Assembly (NCBI GenBank): GCA_963170055.1
Contig: CAUJGJ010000188.1
Span: 3,318,571-3,333,570, forward strand
From: Halisarca cf. caerulea
Taxonomy: Eukaryota; Porifera; Demospongiae; Chondrillida; Halisarcidae
DNA: 15,000 nucleotides
Direction: 5' to 3'
Shown here: positions 1-15,000 of the stretch, piece after piece
How positions within the stretch are numbered: the stretch's first letter is position 1
Layout: every line of letters starts with the position of its first letter
The notes under the pieces: generated by a model
Seen by the model: the letters and a program-made list of their open reading frames with translations, nothing else
Database searches by the model: none
What the model was told of the DNA's origin: nothing
Translations under genes and position numbers: made by a program

Positions 1-411
1 TAGTTTTGAATGTGTGGAATTATCTGATGAATTTGCACTTGTACCAACTCAAAAAGTTTAAAGCATGCATGGGACTTTCCCCTATGTTTGTACAATAATG
101 TTGTGAGTGTGTGTGTGCACTCTGGGAAGGCATTTGGGAATGATGATAGTGAATGTGGGACATGACAGTGGAGCAGGAATAGTAGAAAGGGGATTGTACA
201 AAATTTTGTGGAAACTACCAGGTTATTTGTTTTAAATGATAAAGCTTTCATGCTATCTGATTATTGTTGTTGTTTACATCCCATGAATGATGAATGATTA
301 ATTGATGAATATCAAAGGAATTACTTTTCTGTGTTGTGCTAATTTCACTTCGTCTTGTTTCAATACCTGTGTATGCATGCTTGGCATACTGTGTGTATTG
401 GTGTGTGTGCA

Positions 412-476
<65 letters not shown>

Positions 477-556
477 ACGTGCATGTGTGTGTGCGTGCGT
501 GTGTGCGTGCCTGCATGCCTGCGTGCCTGCATGCGTGTGTGTGTGTAAGTCTGTGT

Positions 557-599
<43 letters not shown>

Positions 600-606
600 T
601 GTGTGT

Positions 607-682
<76 letters not shown>

Positions 683-723
683 ACTCCATCAACAGCTAAC
701 TAGTTTACCTCTCTTCTTGGCAG
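1..723. other. Intron or upstream sequence before first visible MOCS3 exon
   Basis: No convincing exon is visible here. The stretch ends in a good 3' splice site: pyrimidine-rich CTCTCTTCTTGGCAG finishing at 723, directly before the rhodanese-domain exon. At least the 3' part is therefore intron of the MOCS3-like gene. The adenylyltransferase (ThiF-like) half expected upstream in this family is not recognisable, so it either lies beyond the left edge or belongs to a separate transcript. The stretch from 371 to 681 is TG microsatellite. Confidence 0.5.
371..681. repeat. Compound (TG)n microsatellite
   Basis: Two long TG tracts (about 411-475 and 553-681) are joined by TGCG/TGCC/CATG-containing sequence at 476-552. 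The 3' end of the tract lies about 40 bases before the splice acceptor at 723, so the pre-mRNA would carry a (UG)n run just upstream of a 3' splice site. That arrangement recalls the (TG)m tract before CFTR exon 9, where TDP-43 binding affects splicing (established knowledge). Any effect here is inference. Confidence 0.95.
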
Positions 724-1876
<1,153 letters not shown>

Positions 1877-2230
1877 TGATTAAATTGATTAATTAATTTC
1901 TATAAAGATTAATAATCGAATTTAATATTGATGATTTATGGAATGGTATCTTATGTCCGACATATAGTACTATATATAATATTGCAGAGTTATACTAATT
2001 AATATAATAATTATATAATTATTATATATGATGCATGCATGCTTTGGAGTGCATGTACATGTGTGCACATGCAGGTATACATGTGTGTATGTGTATAATG
2101 TATACATGTGCAATTTGTGTGGGTGCATGCATGCATGTGCAGTTTGTGTGTGTATGACATTGTGTGTATGTGTGTGCATGTGTTTTGTATGTGTTGGGCA
2201 TGCACTACTATGCATGTGAGCATGTACGTG
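1877..2230. other. MOCS3 3' flank: AT-rich then TGCATG-rich
   Basis: From 1877 to about 2030 the DNA is AT-rich, with repeated TTAATTAA and TATATAAT words. An ATTAAA at about 1880 is too close to the stop to be a confident poly(A) signal. From about 2030 to 2230 it changes to imperfect TGCATGCA/GTGTATGT sequence that grades into the minisatellite and may have seeded it. I see no gene. Confidence 0.6.
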
Positions 2231-3710
2231 TGCATGTGTCCCCTGCCATGCAAACGCACATGCATGTGTCCCCTGCCTGCAAACGCACATGCATGTGTCC
2301 CCTGCCATGCAAACGCACATGCATGTGTCCCCTGCCTGCAAACGCACATGCATGTGTCCCCTGCCTGCAAACGCACATGCATGTGTCCCCTGCCTGCAAA
2401 CGCACATGCATGTGTCCCCTGCCATGCAAACGCACATGCATGTGTCCCCTGCCATGCAAACGCACATGCATGTGTCCCCTGCCATGCAAACGCACATGCA
2501 TGTGTCCCCTGCCATGCAAACGCACATGCATGTGTCCCCTGCCTGCAAACGCACATGCATGTGTCCCCTGCCTGCAAACGCACATGCATGTGTCCCCTGC
2601 CTGCAAACGCACATGCATGTGTCCCCTGCCTGCAAACGCACATGCATGTGTCCCCTGCCATGCAAACGCACATGCATGTGTCCCCTGCCATGCAAACGCA
2701 CATGCATGTGTCCCCTGCCATGCAAACGCACATGCATGTGTCCCCTGCCATGCAAACGCACATGCATGTGTCCCCTGCCATGCAAACGCACATGCATGTG
2801 TCCCCTGCCATGCAAACGCACATGCATGTGTCCCCTGCCATGCAAACGCACATGCATGTGTCCCCTGCCATGCAAACGCACATGCATGTGTCCCCTGCCA
2901 TGCAAACGCACATGCATGTGTCCCCTGCCTGCAAACGCACATGCATGTGTCCCCTGCCTGCAAACGCACATGCATGTGTCCCCTGCCATGCAAACGCACA
3001 TGCATGTGTCCCCTGCCATGCAAACGCACATGCATGTGTCCCCTGCCTGCAAACGCACATGCATGTGTCCCCTGCCTGCAAACGCACATGCATGTGTCCC
3101 CTGCCTGCAAACGCACATGCATGTGTCCCCTGCCTGCAAACGCACATGCATGTGTCCCCTGCCATGCAAACGCACATGCATGTGTCCCCTGCCATGCAAA
3201 CGCACATGCATGTGTCCCCTGCCATGCAAACGCACATGCATGTGTCCCCTGCCTGCAAACGCACATGCATGTGTCCCCTGCCTGCAAACGCACATGCATG
3301 TGTCCCCTGCCATGCAAACGCACATGCATGTGTCCCCTGCCATGCAAACGCACATGCATGTGTCCCCTGACTGCAAACGCACATGCATGTGTCCCCTGCC
3401 TGCAAACGCACATGCATGTGTCCCCTGCCTGCAAACGCACATGCATGTGTCCCCTGCCTGCAAACGCACATGCATGTGTCCCCTGCCATGCAAACGCACA
3501 TGCATGTGTCCCCTGCCATGCAAACGCACATGCATGTGTCCCCTGCCATGCAAACGCACATGCATGTGTCCCCTGCCATGCAAACGCACATGCATGTGTC
3601 CCCTGCCATGCAAACGCACATGCATGTGTCCCCTGCCATGCAAACGCACATGCATGTGTCCCCTGCCATGCAAACGCACATGCATGTGTCCCCTGCCTGC
3701 AAACACACAT
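2231..3710. repeat. 50-copy minisatellite with 30-bp and 29-bp unit variants
   Basis: The unit is ACGCACATGCATGTGTCCCC followed by TGCCATGCAA (type A, 30 bp) or TGCCTGCAA (type B, 29 bp, one base lost). By eye I count 29 A and 21 B units in order A1 B1 A1 B3 A4 B4 A9 B2 A2 B4 A3 B2 A2 B4 A7 B1. One B near 3369 has GACTGC instead of GCCTGC, and the last unit is degenerate (AACACACATACATG). Otherwise copies are essentially identical, pointing to recent expansion or homogenisation. Every unit holds the 12-bp palindrome CACATGCATGTG. No frame has a stop on either strand, giving spurious ORFs over 500 codons; the 29-bp units rotate the frame, so coding is very unlikely. Confidence 0.97.
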
Positions 3711-3774
3711 ACATGAGTTTAAGAAAAACATGCTGCATTGCATCGATCCTGCATGACAATGTGTGTTAGCTACT

Positions 3775-3852
3775 GCATGCATGCAGCCTTGATGCCAGTG
3801 TTGAAGGCACCACGCATGCATGCAGCCTTGATACCAGTGTTGAAGACACCAT
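3775..3852. repeat. Two-copy 39-bp tandem duplication
   Basis: Copies start at 3775 and 3814, each opening with GCATGCATGCAGCCTTGAT, and differ by two G/A changes. They lie about 65 bp beyond the end of the large minisatellite but share no unit with it. Confidence 0.9.
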
Positions 3853-4335
3853 GCTGCAGCCTAGAACACAACATGCACTGAGCAGACATTGCTAAAACCC
3901 ATGATCATGCATAGTATTCGTATGAAAGCTTCACCCTACAATTAAACACCAATAGGCCAAACGGGTAGAATAATATGCAGCAGGATTATTGCAGATATGT
4001 TTCGTAAAATCTGCAGGGGATCGTTTTTAAACTGGCCATGGGGAAGCTATATATTAGAAAAAAATTATTGTTAATTTAATTAGTTTAAAAAGTTAATCAT
4101 GCATACAGGAGGAAAATTTCCTGCATTGTTCTGAAAATCTATCACGAAAGGTGAGGGAACTGAATATCTGAGTTGTGGATAAGCAAGTTCTCACTGTAAT
4201 GTACAGTATATACTGACAGTGTATATAGCTAAGTCAAACAATATAAATGAAAAGTTTAACAATAATCTACAATGCAGGCGACAGAGGTGCATGGTGCGTA
4301 TACTACGTACATATATTTGACTCAGAGTTGACAGG
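3853..4335. other. Intergenic spacer at the 3' end of the membrane-protein gene
   Basis: AT-rich spacer with no coding signal. It holds the MITE fragment at 4149-4196. It would contain the 3' UTR of the minus-strand gene that stops at 4336, but I found no clear minus-strand AATAAA close to the stop. Confidence 0.5.
4149..4196 (-). mobile_element. Truncated pogo-like MITE end
   Basis: Read on the minus strand from 4196 it gives CAGTGAGAACTTGCTTATCC, then ACAACTCAGATATTCAG and TTCCC. This parallels the left end of the MITE at 8389 (CAGTGAAACCTCATTTATCC, GCACCTCAGATATCCAG, TTCCC). It abuts a TA at 4197-4198, the expected target site. No opposite end is visible, so it is truncated or decayed. 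Confidence 0.6.
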
Positions 4336-5778
4336 TTACACTTGAGCAGCTCCTCCCTCTACACACTGGTTGAAGTCATGGTAGGCGGTTGAACGCTCAC
4401 TGATAAGATAATCCCCATCTATCCCATCACTTGACAGCTGTTTCCTTTGTTTGAGAAATTTCATTACAAAATGTACACAGTTTTCGTTTTCTTGTAGTCT
4501 CTTGAGGACAAATTTCCTTAGATGATAAATGACTAACACCGCTATAGGCAAAGTTATCAGAGCAACCCAGATCAGCGCTGTTACAAATGCTTCCTTCTGG
4601 CGGTGTGGATCTCGGGCTGAGCAAGGCAGAGTGAGACCAAAGATCGACTGAAGGACAAAATTCAGCAAAACCAAGGTCTGAATGTAATTGTGAACCGGCT
4701 TTTTAAATGGCTGCAGAGCTGACTGTATAGAGGCGATGATGGCAAGAAGACAAAGAAGATAATATTGTCTCTGAAATCTTTGGGCTACAGAGGCATTCAC
4801 AAACCAGAGAACGTAGATATATAGAAAGTGCACTCCAGCAAACCACCTCATCTTGTCCTTGTACACTCCTTGAAACACATCAAACACTGGAGCTAGCTTG
4901 GGAAAGCGAGGGAGAGATCTCCCTGTCAACTTGTTGAAGAGAGCAGGGATGGATGGATAGTAGATGAGGGAGAGGGGGAGGGGCAGGAGAAGGACCAGGA
5001 CAGAAATGGCCGTCCAAAAGTAGGGCTTGTATTCCACGGAATTGTATGGAATATCAGTGCACAATCTCGGACACACACCAATGTGGTTAGCGCAGTATGC
5101 AGTTGTTCTTTGAAGCAAAGAAAAGGATACAGTGACTAAATCACCATACACTAGCACCACAATTGAGCAGATGCCTTGGAGTATGGTGCTGCCTGGAACG
5201 TGCTTCTCTCTGAAGTTCCTCATCGCTCTCCTCACCTTAGCCCAGGGAAGACGGCACTTCTGAAGTGGACATGAAGTGCATTTTACCAACAGGAGAGACA
5301 GACACACAGCCAGTATGGCGAAGAGTACCTTGACATATTCCATAATGTGAAAGGGAGCAGAGAAGAAAACATCTGGCCAGAAAATAATTTCAAACGGACT
5401 GTGGAGAGTCAACAGTTCTCCCAAACATGCGGTGAAGATGTAGAACATTCCAGGATTGAAGTTATACACCACGGAAGACGTGACAGGCATACACTGGTAG
5501 AAGAAGATGAAGGCTTGCTTGGGACCCGAGGCAAGATGGATGTTAAAGAGGAGAATAACTGGAAGTATAACAAGAATTGGAATAAAACTGACAAGAGTGA
5601 GCAGGAATTTGTCCAGTACACGGCTGCTGGTACCATCAAGGTGGTCAGCACAGCAGAGTGGAGAGTACTTTAGAAAGGAAATCGAGAGAGCACTGAACGA
5701 GAAGTTGGTGTCACAGCCACTCATATTTAATGCCCGGAGGAAGTTATCAGAGAAGCATTCCTCCTGTACTACCATTTC
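4336..5778 (-). CDS. Multi-pass membrane protein, orphan-receptor-like C-terminal module (terminal exon)
   Basis: An open frame with its first Met at 5775 encodes 479 residues. Hydrophobic segments lie near residues 58-79, 88-106, 108-124, 145-165, 198-222, 253-273, 312-330, 338-355, 364-383 and 396-418, followed by a charged tail of about 60 residues. The stretch LAPVFDVFQGVYKDKMRWFA before the seventh segment, with SPFEIIFWPD and the proline-rich LLLPLPLSLIYYPS helix, resembles the C-terminal membrane regions of large uncharacterised receptors of sponges and cnidarians (recognition from memory; no named function). There is no signal peptide. The minus-strand sequence just before the Met is T-rich and ends ACACCCTTAG at 5779, a good 3' splice site, and the frame stays open to it (one extra codon, GAA). 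The exon probably joins an upstream exon or a 5' UTR exon; otherwise Met 5775 is the start. Ligand and activity are unknown. Confidence 0.72.
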   Translation of the reverse strand, partial: EMVVQEECFSDNFLRALNMSGCDTNFSFSALSISFLKYSPLCCADHLDGTSSRVLDKFLLTLVSFIPILVILPVILLFNIHLASGPKQAFIFFYQCMPVTSSVVYNFNPGMFYIFTACLGELLTLHSPFEIIFWPDVFFSAPFHIMEYVKVLFAILAVCLSLLLVKCTSCPLQKCRLPWAKVRRAMRNFREKHVPGSTILQGICSIVVLVYGDLVTVSFSLLQRTTAYCANHIGVCPRLCTDIPYNSVEYKPYFWTAISVLVLLLPLPLSLIYYPSIPALFNKLTGRSLPRFPKLAPVFDVFQGVYKDKMRWFAGVHFLYIYVLWFVNASVAQRFQRQYYLLCLLAIIASIQSALQPFKKPVHNYIQTLVLLNFVLQSIFGLTLPCSARDPHRQKEAFVTALIWVALITLPIAVLVIYHLRKFVLKRLQENENCVHFVMKFLKQRKQLSSDGIDGDYLISERSTAYHDFNQCVEGGAAQV

Positions 5779-5795
5779 CTAAGGGTGTAAAAAAA
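5779..5795 (-). other. Probable 3' splice site before the membrane-protein exon
   Basis: On the minus strand a run of T followed by ACACCCTTAG ends at 5779, directly before the in-frame GAA-ATG. The pyrimidine tract and AG match a normal acceptor. Which donor it pairs with could not be determined. Confidence 0.6.
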
Positions 5796-6276
5796 ACATT
5801 TAAAATTGAAGAAGGATGCATGATTGACACAGGATATTGCAAAAAGGCTTAATATCAAAAAGCATCCACCATAAACACTTGGAACAAGGGCAAGTTGTGA
5901 TCAGGCACAGGGCTACTTAGGCAAAAGGCAATATAGGCATAGGGCTAGACAAGCTACCATACTCTACAATAATCGGTACAAGTAGAAAGGTTGAACCAAG
6001 TCTCTTCGGGCTGCTGGTGATGCATACACAGTCTGGTGATCTGTACTATGAACACTTGTCACTCCTTATACATGTACAGTACAACTATGTTTACTGCTGC
6101 TGTCAAGCCACTCACTACTGGGTTGCTATAGAAGTAAAGGTATCTCCTTTAGGCCAGCTGCTTAGTTCACTATCAGCCTCGATCTAGATCTCTGTGACTC
6201 CCAACTGACTCTCTCAAGTCTGCTCTGTAGTAGAAAACCTTGAAGAATGATTATTTCACTTCCCTTGTGATGTCAT

Positions 6277-6298
6277 ACACACACACACACACACACAC
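6277..6298. repeat. Short (AC)11 microsatellite
   Basis: Uninterrupted AC dinucleotides in the spacer upstream of the membrane-protein gene. Confidence 0.9.
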
Positions 6299-6712
6299 TC
6301 TACTATAGCTGGTCAGAGTGGAGTGCAAATATTGAACCGACCCACCTTTCCTAGTATCTACCTCTGTTATTTCAGTATGCAGTGCAGACAGACAAGTGTA
6401 GCATTTCTGGGCATTAGAACACATATTACATACAATTACAGGTATAAAATGAACTACTATAAAAATGACACACGTGAAAAAATGTTTTACAAATCAAGTT
6501 CCTGCTGTAATTTTCAGTGTATATAATACACTTGAGGAAAGTCCCCAGAGTGCGTGGTTATGCTGTGATTTCACTGTCCACATAAGGCAGTATGGGGGAA
6601 GTGGGATGGTCTGTTTTGATCCTGTGGTTCCCCTTCATTTTCACTGTATTTTGCAGGCCTGGCTTTAAATGTTTATGGTGCTTCTAAGTAGAGGTGAAAT
6701 TCTGTACATGTG

Positions 6713-6716
<4 letters not shown>

Positions 6717-6783
<67 letters not shown>

Positions 6784-6785
6784 CA

Positions 6786-6817
<32 letters not shown>

Positions 6818-6840
6818 TGTGTGTGTTTGTGTGTGTGTGC
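6717..6840. repeat. Interrupted (GT)n microsatellite downstream of MED21
   Basis: A GT run with scattered TTTG, CATG and TATG breaks. It lies about 170-290 bases beyond the MED21 stop in that gene's direction, so it may fall in the 3' UTR or flank. Confidence 0.95.
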
Positions 6841-7009
6841 ATTAGGATTCTGCACATTCACATACAACTTCATACACATGTACGTATGTACATTATCAAG
6901 TATGGCAGCAGTCGGTATCAAATTTGTGAACTTTAAGAACAGATGAATCATCGGAAACATATAATATACTGTACAATACAAGTACAAGTCTAAAAGCTGA
7001 CAAGTTGCA

Positions 7010-9162
<2,153 letters not shown>

Positions 9163-10146
9163 TTTTACAATGACTGCCAAAATTGCGCAATAGATCGAAG
9201 AGCAAAAGTACAGAAAATTAAAATACATGTATTATGCCATAATAATATGCATAATATTATACAGTAAAACCTCAATTAAACGCCTTCTTTAACAGAACAC
9301 CACTGCTCTGCCCCGTTTGACATCCCTTGCATTGACATATGTGCATTCAAACCTCTGAAATAAGGTCACCTCCATAATTATACAGGACAGTTAAAGGTGG
9401 TCCCAATGGTGTCCTTATTATAGAGGGTTCCCTGTATGTATAATTATACTTTCAAGAATAATTTATGCACCAACCACTGAACAATTGAGTTAACTTGCAA
9501 TTCAACAAGTTCATGTGTCAATTAAAATTAATAATACATGCAGCTTCAATATTACAGGCTATTATAGGGCTCTTAATTGCGTAGGTAATTAATTAACTGG
9601 ACTTTTCTTATTGAATGATCGTACTATGAATTTGCATCACATCGTGCTCGCTAGTTTTTAAATTAAAGTGTTCTTAATTAATAATTGGCATTAAATCATA
9701 ATAAACATTAAGTTTTAAATTAATTGATATTGCATGCATGTTGTGATCCTTTGTAAAATTAATTACAAAATTAATTTTATAAATCATGATCAAATTCATG
9801 CAATTTGCATGACATTAATTGTGCATTTTATCATTAATTTGCGTGCATGCATACATGCATATATGCAATTACATGGCATATATATACTACAATATTGCAT
9901 TGTGATTATATATAATAGGATTGCATGCATCACAATTGATCATTATAGTTCAGAAATAATTCCAATAATATTTTTCTGTACATTGCAAAAAGGCTACATT
10001 TTTCATAATTATTTGTTCTACAATTAATTAAAGTTAACAGCTATTTGTTTTGAAGTTATAGTACAAATCAAATAACACACACAAAGTCAGTTAATACAAA
10101 TGAAAATATAGAATTTAAGTTTCATTAATGGGTTTCCATGGCAACA
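9163..10146. other. AT-rich spacer between MED21 start and USP32 stop
   Basis: Apart from the MITE at 9262-9434 it is AT-rich, with many TTAATTAA, ATTGCATG and GCATGCAT words. The MED21 promoter must lie here, since USP32 ends at 10147 on the same strand. No TATA box can be singled out against the AT background. A 97-codon plus-strand frame at 9734-10027 follows the AT-rich composition and is not credible as a gene. Confidence 0.6.
9262..9434 (+). mobile_element. Second pogo-like MITE, 173 bp
   Basis: The left end is CAGTAAAACCTCAATTAAAC. The reverse complement of the right end is CAGGGAACCCTCTATAATAA. TA dinucleotides flank both sides (9260-9261, 9435-9436). The arms are less alike than in the 8389 element, so it is older or of a related subfamily. 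It lies about 100 bases upstream of the MED21 start codon and could overlap the promoter. Confidence 0.65.

Positions 10147-15000
<4,854 letters not shown>

Larger units (their letters stand above)
5779..7009. other. Spacer between membrane-protein gene and MED21; must hold the former's 5' end
   Basis: Both flanking genes are on the minus strand, so any promoter or upstream exon of the membrane-protein gene should be here unless the genes overlap. I see only short open stretches, a short CA run (6277-6298) and a TG microsatellite (6717-6840). A 67-codon plus-strand frame at 6465-6668 matches nothing I recognise. No clear promoter or coding exon was found. Confidence 0.45.

Noticed and set aside
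2..61. Twenty-codon open frame ending in TAA that could be the tail of an upstream exon (reads SFECVELSDEF, then ALVPTQKV)
   Set aside because: It has a coding-like look, but it is too short, is cut by the window edge, matches no family I know, and would conflict with a MOCS3 gene running through from the left.
248..703. His/Thr-rich and Cys/Val-rich ORFs in the TG tract, and similar ones at 1084-1477, 6673-7023, 7926-8334, 10147-10982, 12006-12723, 12730-13540 and 14441-14965
   Set aside because: Alternating THTH and CVCV peptides are translations of CA/TG dinucleotide repeats. Only the short non-repeat ends that match MED21 or USP32 were kept as exons.
2231..3710. CRISPR-like array of regular repeats
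   Set aside because: There are no unique spacers between repeats; the units are directly tandem. The context is a eukaryotic, intron-containing genome.
1970..3821. Several overlapping ORFs of 420-582 codons on both strands
   Set aside because: They are products of the stop-free 29/30-bp minisatellite. The frame rotates at each 29-bp unit, all six frames are open, and no domain or splice logic is present.
5347..5782. Plus-strand ORFs of 91-108 codons across the membrane-protein exon
   Set aside because: Antisense shadows of a long minus-strand frame that has about ten hydrophobic segments and a splice acceptor.
6465..6668. 67-codon plus-strand ORF in the spacer upstream of the membrane-protein gene
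   Set aside because: No recognisable domain, no supporting splice sites, and no homology that I can recall; it could equally be repeat-derived.
9734..10027. 97-codon plus-strand ORF in the AT-rich spacer
   Set aside because: Ile/Asn/His-rich composition follows the ATTAAT/TGCATG background. No domain and no start context.

Overview
The window looks like nuclear DNA of an early-branching animal, most likely a sponge (Porifera). The genes are split by short GT-AG introns. AT-rich spacers are full of TAATTA and TGCATGCA words, TG/CA microsatellites are everywhere, and the protein types are metazoan. The taxon is an inference; no ribosomal or mitochondrial marker is present. Exon boundaries were set by hand from reading frames, GT/AG sites and remembered family sequences, not by alignment software.

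Layout. (1) 1-1876, + strand: the last three exons of a MOCS3/UBA4-type gene, encoding the C-terminal rhodanese domain. (2) 1877-4335: spacer dominated by a 50-copy, 29/30-bp minisatellite (2231-3710), a 39-bp tandem duplication and a fragment of a pogo-like MITE. (3) 4336-5778, - strand: a single long exon for a protein with about ten membrane segments, resembling the membrane module of large orphan receptors of sponges and cnidarians. (4) 7010-9162, - strand: a complete four-exon MED21 gene, 143 residues. Its large intron holds tetranucleotide repeats, a probable retrotransposon tail, MITEs and a 55-bp palindrome. (5) 9163-10146: AT-rich spacer with another MITE. (6) 10147 to the window end, - strand: nine 3' exons of a USP32-like ubiquitin-specific protease, 628 residues, missing the N-terminal part.

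The MOCS3 and membrane-protein genes converge on the minisatellite spacer. The membrane-protein, MED21 and USP32 genes lie in tandem on the minus strand. They have unrelated housekeeping or orphan roles (tRNA thiolation and molybdenum cofactor synthesis, transcription, deubiquitination), and nothing suggests a shared pathway.

I found no evidence of a new multi-gene system. The unusual features are repeat-based. They are a two-variant minisatellite whose units carry a palindrome and a purine-pyrimidine alternating core, and introns carrying sense-strand (GT)n tracts near their 5' splice sites, three of which start exactly at the donor. A 23-G homopurine intron, a coding five-residue repeat in the protease and a small MITE family complete the list. 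Nearly all long ORFs in the repeats are artefacts of stop-free repeat composition.
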